Positions 13,701 through 18,047 of a stretch of DNA of 35,939 bases are shown here, piece after piece. The stretch is from NCBI GenBank assembly GCA_002716045.1, contig PAZC01000011.1, positions 92,559 through 128,497 of the forward strand. Reading direction: 5' to 3'. This stretch comes from Opitutia bacterium. GTDB taxonomy: Bacteria > Verrucomicrobiota > Verrucomicrobiia > Opitutales > Seribacteraceae. The notes beneath the pieces were generated by a model. The model worked only from the letters and a program-made list of their open reading frames with translations, ran no database searches and was not told the DNA's origin. Within the stretch, counting starts at the first letter, position 1. Each line of letters starts with the position of its first letter. A program made the position numbers and the translations under genes.

Positions 13701-13943
13701 CAAGTCGCTGGCGTCGAATCCTGTCACCGCCACAACCGAACCATCCTTGATGAAGGTTACGGAAGAGACAATGGGCGCATCCGCGGGCGTGGCGTTGGAT
13801 GGCACCGTGAAGGTCGGCACGAGATCACCTGCATGCCCCGGCAGGGCTAGCAGCATGGTTCCGAGCGCGGCTTTTCCCCAAAGGGAAGTCGCGGATGCAA
13901 TGCGGTTGATGGTTTGGCTTAGTTTGATGCGTGCTGTATTCAT
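1..13943 (-). CDS. Giant secreted multidomain LamG/FN3/Ig surface protein (3' end outside window)
   Basis: One open frame of at least 4,647 codons. I read it across the window and met no in-frame stop. Residues 1-40 look like a signal peptide with hydrophobic stretch LGTMLLALPGHAG. Approximate order: Big_12-like Ig split by LamG 1 (103-307); LamG 2 (366-575); Ig (590-665); concanavalin-like 3 (684-915); Ig (927-1015); LamG 4 (1025-1243); putative Ig (1248-1310); GH32-associated-type beta-sandwich (1310-1450); FN3-like pair; LamG 5 (1692-1895); putative Ig; two FN3-like; concanavalin-like 6 (2207-2415); two putative-Ig/DUF2341/LamG units (2432-3255); Ig and FN3-like; FN3-like interrupted by concanavalin-like 9 and a PA14-like module (3480-4065); glycine-rich modules to the edge. 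LamG modules show the GWWxFDETTG start and DDFRLYG-type end. Role inferred: carbohydrate- or surface-binding adhesin. The start at 13943 has GGAG about 11 nt upstream; an in-frame ATG at 14081 would add 46 residues. The C-terminal sorting signal is not visible. Confidence 0.93.
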   Translation of the reverse strand, partial: MNTARIKLSQTINRIASATSLWGKAALGTMLLALPGHAGDLVPTFTVPSNATPADAPIVSSVTFIKDGSVVAVTGFDASDLTVTNATVSDFAAPTGSSVTRQSDLLGWWKFDETTGTTAADSSGNSRTGTLTNMANEDWIDGKLGKALTFDGSNDFVNIVGYKGVLGTPARSVSTWFKTNQPGNCVTGWGTSSSSKSYRLWLDNGKPRLEHAGGMHRTSATYNNDAWRLLTVTQPASTTLAGVKFYIDGAVVGSSPNNTSVVFNTIAAADMRIGDDAQNRANFKGALDDFRLYGVELTAADVAAIYAGGTGNDLAINPYTFKLVPTLDPSTITVSIGANIATDGTDNNIAASASVAFIGTPTVTRFDDLLGWWRFDETTGAVASDSSGNGNNGVISGNPAWVTGGKFDGALDLDGNGDFITVAGAGIPLANVDWSTTFWVNRDNTGEGYVIGHSDQGNNKRIHIGFRDHDTFTHAFWSNDMNIDDAMFNNTTDWMHFVVTYKASNKEQKVYANVLGGASKIQSRTASAHFQGTQDLKIGGRRNTERFFNGLVDDVRVYDVALTLEDAEAIYNDGAGDYLYPYPRPVFNAPSLTHFSPVSASVTFKIGDANTSVTGFTSTDLNATGASINNFSGSGHTYSFDVTPTTFPSTSTISIPAGAAMSGIKSSSAGSKTIAHNFPLLFGTGVLPGLEVWMDGNDVDGNGVADGLGTGTAVNSWTDKSGKNYNFTGKRGDPSSATYNGYGVVNFDGDDSLYTNKVMHPNVPNFSMLSVHRYTATSNTNRIISDRENWNWLFGSHGGNMKRTHFNGWLMNAGGGKDTQFHIHIATMNNVDKGNTWFDGTQITTNGTGSHNNNYQPKKLQFGGYRTNNEYSKCEVAEFIVYNRVLPASERLLVEGYLAHRWNLTSVLAASHPYKTSSPALGGIIKPTLASAASTYTSPIPVTLTFKKDGVDTAVTGFAASDITVSGGTLTGSVTGSGHTYSFNVTPTTDPASIGISIPAAAASTTAGELTGESFITIAFTKPVTRETDIIGWWTFDEGNGTAARNIGTAGSAHDATLLNGATYSTEDSKLGDSALSIPSGSVSAYAELNTSLDLGGDITKATFTYSVWFKKLYYFGNKWRTLTRGSNRHHHVMGNHNNNNFGVYANNNGNFRNANFEIKPSASANTWQHLAAVSNASTNKTRLYVDGFYKGQSDRATGDNIRAIGNYWSGNQRFAELLDDFRVYGVALSDSDITAIYNSGYSDGGLPAIVGPSNISANIGGVMNPVDFNATLPSSISTVTWSISGLPNGININSNTGTLTGTPSASGGDIVIADFESGNYGSWMSTGTAFGSAPFTGTYFNGRVGNGCVGTYHTAGNSDAPQGTLTSPNITVSRKFITFMTAGGGGANTCLELLDENGTVIDVNTGGTQSTFSAGQFDVSAHMGKTIKLRIRDEESGGWGWIGVDHIVHTDGGAGVIATNGYGSSFQAVGVTLYALPTNVTAVEAVDPGLYGATLKGSFADSTGTACKSIVFVDLTDKGTNPSAWAHSYVTESVSPGVISREVNGLEVSKTYSFRYAVANAGGTLVWSPSAATFQTLASLSPPVLGDVNSSDVTATTALINGTLTSTGGETPSVTIVWGDEDRGTDYADLNTWDNVVPLGLTGSGPFSTSLNGLELGKLYYARTAASNVAGDLVSSSVAVFTPQLYSDGTVRPSNIVGWWKFDETDGTTASDSSSNNMHGTVNGALFQPGKFDNSLYFDGNNDKVTVPYNAAMNVANYTVSLWIKSVKSNDYWVGAFGRGGRAYNFWMQASNADFWGIHHRAKWSNNWNAGAPNTAFTGITGVWCHVAITNDASTAKSYIDGALLASGGSNTLQYGSQTLYIGAHCDNGNGSWYRGQIDDVRLYNYALSSSDIGNIINAGYGDQFVAPSITSANTASATVGTTFTFTVESTVTTPIYSAFNLPPGLSINQTTGDISGTPTAGGVYEVTLVAENNVFTATDTLTITMPVSAPIISGGSHSDIVSNGAKLTFDINATGGRDPVVTVFWGTEDGDEEDWEEEASLGAKPAGQVVHNLNGLTPPGTTWFYRFKADNSAGAGGGVQWTTTQSFTTPSSASPPELGFVFSVTNVTATSAKFNGSIAGTGGATVTYTWHWGPTDGNQTEANWANHRVLNNITTPGSLSAEINSGMTAPTVYFARGEAKNSAGSTWTDTMLVFSPVTETEAPIPTYPGLKLWLDAAEGVTGTGWNDQSGQGNHASQNGTPTLVEEGLNGKPVMRYNGTNGQYHGFPNMTDIRTVFWVLSRTLNAYAFVLGDNNRYHFHTNGGNRFWHSNHAHNRVKNGLLRVNGIPTDGKAGNSFPPATPIVLSLRTTGNVEASSFSNDRNIGGRYWNGDLGELLIYNTALTDAQIEATEGALAWKYGLVGDLVGSHPWKNTDPGILEPRFAAESLVPESASGMTLSHQLIATASPTSYGLYNADPWLSINSSTGALSGVPPAGGVYTAIVTASNAHGSDVQVLTVTVGDNGPYEYSMDVTPNYSESTALSDWPMLIRLNESNAALYDAGFRYSQFTGPASDLRFQTSTGAECKYEIETWNPAGESTIWVQVPTLASGEKIIMRWGNPAAVAPSYTSDGSSWSSSHLGVWHLNGSADDSTSAGNAGTNTGTVTDSTGVIGGSKYFNNSYLGIGGDETHFDHYETLTVHAWVKRDGWRENWQAFVSKQGESGKGWQLRRHNNQDKVCFTLRGTSANDDQAGSTNMPNNQWVHFVATYGEGKRKIFMDGVQIQDLTDSGPIGASDQPIRIGARQNGDGRHRGDIDEVRIENVTRPSEWAIASYQNQKVGSTYITYDNFQGPPWFTDAPDVFGKVGSAMIPVAPVAMGGGTLTYSAVGLPPGLSINTNTGEITGTPVTTGDTAITLTVTGTNATGEPRSDSETVTVRVSDPSLYPYKMDLTFSGYTGSSAIKDFPAVVDFHQDLTVSGGSQSANFSYNTFLSPTAADLRFFGANGRELPYEIEDWNSSGHSRVWVNVGDLNGTGTVVTAAWGNAQDALAPDYIFDGSAWLNDFHGVWHFSELVASNFVDSSYKSHHGLAVGDTTTTAGVVGPAVALDGNGDYVDFGESAGHMDKVFTVSAWAKWGSGSAPPSSNPRLFANKGAEWNGADGFMQNVSNGNNTRIQARGSSGSGPGKDVTASWSAGNWHHLAFVYNNTTCEIFADGVSKGSGNIAAVVDGTAHLYLGRKGSALGSYWNGAVDEGRLATTARSADWIKAAYDNQKNGSTFIGFGAVSGPRSITSSLNETATAGQAYTYNVNAIDSSAIAAYAAFNLPGGLLFDTATGAVTGAPVVAGEFAVSLVVYYNNDDGDMTDTDSDPDVLGTTDSEDEENQVILNLTVEATAPAITTVAATEKGPTSAMFNGNVTETGGDAPEVLIYYGTSDGAADATAWSDAIVIGDKGQGAFGEIIGDLSPATTYHYRMRAFNSAAVDGVWAPSSQSFDTNASTTPLVANGPLSDVSGSGATLKGEVSFIGAGEVTEGSSAFTATTFPSLMLWLDANASYTMDKGPTLSDPVDSPSNNDSVGYWGDRSGNENFATTYQAATNREPKYLATGFNGKPTLMFDGNDDMMDVQNPDAFDAWEDMTVIIVFKGLPMGNWRTLISKNGEDSQGWMLRKSNNNNKLQSVIRGTLGGDGRNWNSATNNDASIAILTYGGGVRAGYHNGSVQDSTSDSMAIASAPNSPVCIGGKVRSNGTGHQSAAKANISEVLIYKSVLDSSEREAMEGYLAHKWAMTNKLPASHPYLNAAPDFGDPATGVDVTLYWGSIDGGTDSSLWEYEVELGNYYTEVMIAGNGFEGRGYNRDTFNNNQGTWNSYFGNDIENLRNLTPSGINLMILGEPNDPAANGFRFSGDSDFINAGIGINQNDRYMSLFVADFNPTSTGNHKFRMQNKDDRVTMWIDLDQDGIFETGGDNGNEKLGGNGNFTSGNVSLTAGQTYLFAMSHGEWGGGSGFNPSFQTPSQGMTRINPANPAQDGLWTVETPGLSNGMPRDMQTDLMSSITGLLQGNTYFYRIHGSNSLGDDWSDATGSFVAEKKIDVNTGTLTFNTDGPTPTWSHSAGTSGSGEIVSTSYVDNLGNTLVYEVAKYTFDSINVGDGVTVSLTGANPIELSATGDVTILADLNLDGIEGINRNNNPPDNDALSKQDLMGKLGGGFGGNRWNDTDVGSGGGPSNLTSGTLNGGGRPWSGHYDPRGDGITSGWEPSGGGYGGNGARAQSTSYNTGWSTQYSVPAGGLTYGDIDVTHLLGGSGGGGGDWATGGTGGGAIKIVSAATLTLGGDVTAVGGRGGEWEENNNNEAWRSGGSGSGGAIHLKGENVVINAGVNISANGGAGPIGIEKGNRDSTDGGGAGGSAGGGGRVFLEAVTSLINHESGTNENITATGGQSAGARHGSDGTVKILRPQVTELVFTSGGLTIDTDFGTITHTDGSFLAGVLTDHTYTAPDDTEYAYKICTFTADQINFSSAVIVTLQGSNALSLKTRNHGDITISTSLVGDGAMNLTNNDGGVGRLGGWNGGNKDADGHGPGAGKKRTRDPNNNDGGGGGYGDYGGHGNWHTGESTNPWGLPYGDRAVTHLLGGSGGGGGQNRAGGSGGGAIELAADGSGAITIEAGAKISVNGG
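4180..6650 (-). repeat. Tandem duplication of a putative-Ig / DUF2341 / LamG unit inside the giant gene
   Basis: Two consecutive units have the same order. Each starts with a putative Ig domain (SINSSTGALSGVPPAGG in the first, GLSINTNTGEITGTP in the second). A DUF2341-type domain follows, with the DLRFxxxxGxExxYEIExWN core near 6285 and 5015. A LamG domain ends each unit (endings DIDEVRIENVTRPSEWAIAS and AVDEGRLATTARSADWIKAA). The equivalent DUF2341 cores are about 1.27 kb apart. Similarity is clear at protein level but diverged, so the duplication is old. DUF2341 directly followed by LamG is a common pairing in large prokaryotic surface proteins. Confidence 0.75.
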
Positions 13944-14168
13944 ATCACTTGTATCTCCGGCTCGGAGCTTAGTGGTTGGCTTATTTGTAAATTGAGAACG
14001 GGCAGTTCCTGTTGAACGGGCAGAGAAAATGGAGCGATGATTCGCTTCCTTGGTTGTGCTTCGATTGATCCGCTTGGTCATATCTAATAATTTAAAACTA
14101 ATTAATTATTAATTTTTGATTATTGGTCCTGCCTTGATTTTTATATATATGATGCGTGCGTGAGTTAG
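13944..14168 (-). promoter_or_regulatory. Leader between the anti-sigma-like gene and the giant gene
   Basis: About 225 bases lie between the stop of the 409-aa membrane protein and the preferred start of the giant gene. The part at 14082-14160 is very A+T rich, including a TATATATA stretch near 14143-14152. This fits a leader or an internal promoter, but I see no convincing -35/-10 pair. From 14081 to 13944 the sequence is an in-frame ATG-initiated extension of the giant gene (46 codons, Arg/Lys/Thr/Ser-rich, beginning MTKRINRSTT) without a clear ribosome-binding site. It could be an untranslated leader or a long basic signal-peptide extension. Confidence 0.35.
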
Positions 14169-15398
14169 TTATAGTCGCCCGTACACGGGTAGACCGGCGA
14201 CTTCCATCGAAACGTTGACGGAATCCGCGTAACTACCGCCTATGCTAGCGAAAAGCACTTGCGGAGCCCCTTCCTTTCGAACGGACACGGAGACGACTAG
14301 ATAATCGGTCCCGGCGGGGAGATTGATTTCGCTTTCTGTCTGCTCCCAGGTTTGAGGATCCGTGTCAGCCACTAATTGAGCGACTTCACGGCCAAGAGCG
14401 CGGTTTTCTCCATCTTTACGAGCGATGGCATGCATGCGGAGAGCATAAGAAGTTCCTTCGTCAGCTAGGCCAACGGCCTGATTGAAGTGAGCAGTGGAGC
14501 GGGCCGTCACCTTGCGATTTGAAATTTCATCACCGAGGGCACGGACGTCGATGACACGTAGAATTTCAGTGGATTCGGCGAGATCTCCGGAAGAAGATAC
14601 GGGAACGGGAAACTTAACCATGTCCGAGCCTTGGTGAGGCTTGACTCCTTGATCGGCAACCGTGAGCAAGGAGTCCTCTCCATGCCAATCAGCGAATTCA
14701 CCTTGTACCTCTATTCTGCCTTCCGAAGCGGTTTCGCTTCCATTTTCAAGTGCCTCGATGGGCAAATTGACCTTGTCTAGCAATTCGTTCTCGTTAAATC
14801 CACCAGTCATGGCCACTGCTTCCTCAACGATTCTTCCTTGAGAAGCGGGAGGAAGAACAGATGGTACTTCCGTGTAAATGCGTTGAACTAGCTGCCCTTG
14901 TCGGCTGCGCTCCGCTGTTATGGTCAAGTCGTCCAATTCACCGATTTCGATGATTTCGGACTTTTCCTTGAGCAATGCGATCAATGGATTGCTTGCATCG
15001 CTTTTGAGAATCGGCAAGACGGCTTCGTTTGGAAAACCACTTGGGGCTTCGGACACCACCGGCCTAACTTCGTTATTTTGTAGTGCAAAGTAGGAGGCAA
15101 GTCCGATTCCGACAACCAAGGCAGCTGCTGCAGCCATTCCCTTCAACCCACCGAACCAATGTTCGAAAACCAACAAGGCGCCACCACTTTCGACAGGTTT
15201 TTCCTCTGCCCACTCGGCAGGAGAGGTTTCCCACTGGAGCAAGGCTTCCATCGCCATGTTGCGAACGTAGAGTTGGCGAGCCTCGGGCTCATCTCGCAAA
15301 AGTGCTTCCAAACGCTCCTTGTCTTCGGGCGAAATTTCGCCATCGCCCATTGCCCAAATGAGGCGATTGCATTCTTCCCGGACTGCTTGGGTTTTCAT
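14169..15398 (-). CDS. Single-pass membrane protein with anti-sigma-like N-terminus (409 aa)
   Basis: The N-terminal 1-57 region is helical and acidic: LIWAMGDGEISPEDKERLEA, then LLRDEPEARQLYVRNMAMEA. It resembles the cytoplasmic domain of the FecR/anti-sigma-like proteins that precede LamG proteins in Planctomycetes and Verrucomicrobia. It lacks the His/Cys pattern of zinc-type anti-sigma factors. One transmembrane helix lies at about 88-107 (MAAAAALVVGIGLASYFAL). Residues 110-250 are acidic linker. Residues 265-409 are beta-rich with a jelly-roll look (ILRVIDVRALGDE; YLVVSVSVRKEGAPQVLFAS). I see no FecR core motif. The gene lies directly upstream of the giant gene on the same strand, so co-expression is likely. 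No ECF sigma gene is adjacent, which is unusual for this type. The anti-sigma function is inference from the N-terminus and context; a purely structural membrane protein is also possible. Confidence 0.85.
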   Translation of the reverse strand: MKTQAVREECNRLIWAMGDGEISPEDKERLEALLRDEPEARQLYVRNMAMEALLQWETSPAEWAEEKPVESGGALLVFEHWFGGLKGMAAAAALVVGIGLASYFALQNNEVRPVVSEAPSGFPNEAVLPILKSDASNPLIALLKEKSEIIEIGELDDLTITAERSRQGQLVQRIYTEVPSVLPPASQGRIVEEAVAMTGGFNENELLDKVNLPIEALENGSETASEGRIEVQGEFADWHGEDSLLTVADQGVKPHQGSDMVKFPVPVSSSGDLAESTEILRVIDVRALGDEISNRKVTARSTAHFNQAVGLADEGTSYALRMHAIARKDGENRALGREVAQLVADTDPQTWEQTESEINLPAGTDYLVVSVSVRKEGAPQVLFASIGGSYADSVNVSMEVAGLPVYGRL

Positions 15399-15576
15399 TT
15401 GTTTTTTTGGTAAGAAAAAGTTGTGAAGCTCCTATACGCGCGGGTGCGTCTTATGAACTAAATTGTCGTTAGGTATTAGCCAAAAACCGCAAAATGTTAC
15501 GTTTTTTTTTCAAATATTTACAACTAAATTCATAAGTTGCTGTTATTAAATTACTTGCAAGATGAAAAAAATCACC

Positions 15577-15591
15577 TTTTCGAAGCGAAAA
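15577..15591 (-). terminator. Weak hairpin plus T-run after fabF (minus-strand transcript)
   Basis: TTTTCG / CGAAAA forms a 6-bp stem with a 3-base loop. Read on the minus strand, GGTGA follows and then a run of seven T. The stem has only two G-C pairs, so it would be a weak intrinsic terminator. The whole intergenic stretch 15399-15642 is A+T rich. It should also contain the promoter for the anti-sigma-like gene, but I cannot assign one with confidence. Confidence 0.3.
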
Positions 15592-15642
15592 ACTGAGAAA
15601 AAGAAGCTGAACTGAAAAAAGAGCGTGTCTGGAAGATAGTGG

Positions 15643-16899
15643 TCAAACCTTGCCAAAAATCAAGCTGGCGTTATGGCCGCCAAAGCCGGAATTATTACTC
15701 ATCGCAAGTTGGATCGCATGGGGTCTAGCCACATTAGGAACATAATCCAGATCACAGTCCGGATCTGGTTCCTCATAGTTGATCGTGGGTGGGATCAATC
15801 CAACTTCTATCGCTTTGCAGCAGGCAGCCGCCTCAATGGCTCCCGCAGCACCCAATAAATGACCCGTCATAGACTTGGTGGAGCTGACCAAAAGGGCATC
15901 TCGGGCATGGTCGCCGAAAACATTCTTGATGGCTTGGGTTTCCGATCTGTCATTGTATGGGGTCGAAGTACCGTGGGCATTGAGATAATTTATCTCGGAA
16001 GGCTTTGCTCCCGCATCTTCAAGGGCATGATTCATGCACTCGGTGAGGGCAACGGCCTCTACGTCAGGCGAGGTGATATGGTAGGCGTCGCAAGTGGCCG
16101 AATAGCCTCGTAACTCGGCATATATTCGGGCTCCGCGCGCTTGGGCCTGATCCATTTTCTCGAGAACAAGGACACCCGCGCCCTCCCCCATGACAAAGCC
16201 GTCGCGGTTTTTGTCAAAGGGACGACTGGCTCGCGAGGGATCATCATTGAAAGAAGTACTCATTGCCTTCATGGAACAGAAACCGGCAAAGCCTATGGGG
16301 GTAATGGCTGCCTCACTACCACCTGCCAACATGACGTCAGCATCACCATTTGCCATTTTACGAAGGGATTCCCCGATGGCATGAGTTCCGGTAGCACAGG
16401 CGCTTACGAGGCCGAAATTGGGTCCGCGCGCTCCTATCTCGATAGCAATCACACCGCTCGCAATATTGGCGATGAGAGAAGGTATCATGAAAGGAGATAC
16501 CTTGCGTGGACCGCGATCCAGCATGGTGCCGACTTGACGCTCGATTGTTCCCAGACCTCCGATGCCAGAACCAACTAGAACACCGACACGAGACTTGTCA
16601 TAATTGTCCAGTTCTATGCTGGAATCCTCCACCGCCAACTTGGCCGCTCCAACCGCAAACTGCGTGTACCGATCGTTGCGACGAGCCTCCTTGGGGTCCA
16701 TGTAGTCGGAGGGATCGAAATCATTGACCTCGGAGGCCACCCTAGAAGTATAAGCCTCTGAATCAAAACGGGTTACAGGCCCAATTCCAGACTTCCCAGA
16801 AGCAAGGGATTCCCAAAAGGCATCCACACCGGCACCAATAGACGAGAGCACACCGATGCCAGTAACGGCAACGCGTATTTCGGACCTCTCCTCCATCAT
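15643..16899 (-). CDS. fabF: 3-oxoacyl-ACP synthase II (KAS II)
   Basis: This enzyme condenses malonyl-ACP with a growing acyl-ACP in cytoplasmic fatty-acid elongation. The 418-residue length is standard. The active-site cysteine is C168 in LVSACATGTHAIGES. The catalytic histidines are H309 (NAHGTSTPYND) and H347 (KSMTGHLLGAAGAIEA), with the conserved lysine at K342. The glycine-rich GEGAGVLVLEK and the C-terminal NNSGFGGHNASL are also present. It is the last gene of a fabG-acpP-fabF operon, 33 nt after acpP. Two stem-loops lie at that junction. The two consecutive ATG codons at the start have no clear ribosome-binding site. FabB is the alternative, but the adjacent acpP and overall sequence favour FabF. 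Confidence 0.97.
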   Translation of the reverse strand: MMEERSEIRVAVTGIGVLSSIGAGVDAFWESLASGKSGIGPVTRFDSEAYTSRVASEVNDFDPSDYMDPKEARRNDRYTQFAVGAAKLAVEDSSIELDNYDKSRVGVLVGSGIGGLGTIERQVGTMLDRGPRKVSPFMIPSLIANIASGVIAIEIGARGPNFGLVSACATGTHAIGESLRKMANGDADVMLAGGSEAAITPIGFAGFCSMKAMSTSFNDDPSRASRPFDKNRDGFVMGEGAGVLVLEKMDQAQARGARIYAELRGYSATCDAYHITSPDVEAVALTECMNHALEDAGAKPSEINYLNAHGTSTPYNDRSETQAIKNVFGDHARDALLVSSTKSMTGHLLGAAGAIEAAACCKAIEVGLIPPTINYEEPDPDCDLDYVPNVARPHAIQLAMSNNSGFGGHNASLIFGKV

Positions 16900-16903
16900 G
16901 CGA

Positions 16904-16943
16904 GGTAGCCTAGACTACCCTTGGGGACCGGTTCAAGAACCGG
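16904..16943 (-). promoter_or_regulatory. Two adjacent stem-loops at the acpP stop codon / acpP-fabF junction
   Basis: Positions 16928-16943 read CCGGTTC-AA-GAACCGG, a perfect 7-bp inverted repeat that includes the acpP stop codon and its last two sense codons. A second stem, GGTAG-N6-CTACC, lies at 16904-16919, just before the fabF start. No T-run follows either, so they do not look like a full terminator. They could stabilise the 3' end of acpP mRNA or reduce read-through into fabF, which would fit the much higher need for ACP than for FabF. That role is inference. Confidence 0.5.
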
Positions 16944-17187
16944 CTTTTCCCTTGATGTAGGACAAGACGTGTCCAACGGTCGTCAGTTTCTCGGAATCCG
17001 CTTCGGGAATTTCCCCGCCCACTTCATCCTTGAACTCGTCTTCGAGCGACATGATTAACTCCACGAGATCGAGGGAGTCAGCTCCGAGATCATCCACAAA
17101 AGATGCTTCGGGAGTTACTTGCTCCTCGTTGACGTTAAGTTGATCAACAATGATTTTCTTGATCCTATCTTCGAGATTATCAGACAT
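16933..17187 (-). CDS. acpP: Acyl carrier protein
   Basis: An 84-residue acidic four-helix carrier protein. The phosphopantetheine attachment serine is S38 in the invariant [17 protein letters not shown] motif. The beginning [12 protein letters not shown] and the ending [12 protein letters not shown] are typical of AcpP. It lies between fabG and fabF in the same orientation, the usual order of a bacterial fab cluster. It carries acyl chains for fatty-acid, lipid A and lipoyl synthesis. A stem-loop overlaps its stop codon. Confidence 0.98.
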   Translation of the reverse strand: MSDNLEDRIKKIIVDQLNVNEEQVTPEASFVDDLGADSLDLVELIMSLEDEFKDEVGGEIPEADSEKLTTVGHVLSYIKGKAGS

Positions 17188-17220
17188 AGCGTGAAAGAAT
17201 TGATGTTAGGAAATCGTTCA

Positions 17221-17973
17221 TCAAATGACCATGCCGCCGTCAACCGTAAAAACTTTTCCAGTAACGTAATTTGCGTCCTCGGAACAAAGATAAGAGGTCA
17301 GCGAAGCAATGTCATTGGGCTGTCCAAAGCGTTTCATTGGAATAAATTTAAGGGCCGCATCTTTAATGCGTTCATCAAGCCCGGAAGTCATGTCCGTCTC
17401 GACAAAACCAGGTGCAACAACATTGACAGTGACGGAGCGGGCGGCAAATTCCTTGGCCAAACTCTTAGTCAAACCTATCATGCCTGCCTTGGCCGCGGCG
17501 TAGTTTGCTTGACCAGCATTGCCAGTCACACCGACCACCGAGGAAATATTCACTATGCGACCCCAGCGCCTTTGCGTCATGGGACGGGCAAGGCCCTTTA
17601 TCCAATGAAAGCAACTGGTGAGGTTGGTCTGTAAAACGTCATTCCATTCGTCTTCCTTCATGCGGAAGAGCAAGTTGTCTCTGGTAATGCCAGCATTGTT
17701 GACCAGTACGTCGACTTGGGTTTCGGAAGATAGCAGTTGCTCGCAGGCATTGGCGACGGCGGTTCCATCGGAGACGTCTAGAGGCAAAGACTCGGCATCA
17801 CCGCCAGCCTCTCGAATAGCCTCTGCGGCAGCACCGCAGGAGTCCGGGGATTTACTGACACAGATAAGGCGCATGCCATCGGCGGAAAGGCGCTCGGCGA
17901 TGGCTCGACCAATGCCACGGCCGGCTCCTGTGACAAGGGCAGTGCGCGGGAGAGGATGATTTTCTTCAGACAT
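17221..17973 (-). CDS. fabG: 3-oxoacyl-ACP reductase
   Basis: A short-chain dehydrogenase/reductase that reduces 3-oxoacyl-ACP with NADPH. The 250-residue length is typical. The cofactor motif TGAGRGIG is at residues 15-22 and NNAG at 92-95. The catalytic Ser-Tyr-Lys set is S145 (NISSVVG), Y158 and K162 (NYAAAKAG). The C-terminal YVTGKVFTVDGGMVI is characteristic of FabG. It is the first gene of the fabG-acpP-fabF operon and is divergent from the rluB-type gene. The shared upstream region is under 80 bases. fabD, fabH and plsX are not in the window. Confidence 0.97.
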   Translation of the reverse strand: MSEENHPLPRTALVTGAGRGIGRAIAERLSADGMRLICVSKSPDSCGAAAEAIREAGGDAESLPLDVSDGTAVANACEQLLSSETQVDVLVNNAGITRDNLLFRMKEDEWNDVLQTNLTSCFHWIKGLARPMTQRRWGRIVNISSVVGVTGNAGQANYAAAKAGMIGLTKSLAKEFAARSVTVNVVAPGFVETDMTSGLDERIKDAALKFIPMKRFGQPNDIASLTSYLCSEDANYVTGKVFTVDGGMVI

Positions 17974-18047
17974 AAAAGTAAAGGTTGCTGGATGAAGATT
18001 GACTTTTGGACAATTTCTTCGGGCATATCAACACGCAAGTGAAAGAG

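Noticed and set aside
17999-18029. Possible promoter TTGACT / CATATC before the pseudouridine synthase gene
   Set aside because: The spacer is 19 bases and the -10 match is poor. Mentioned with the gene only.
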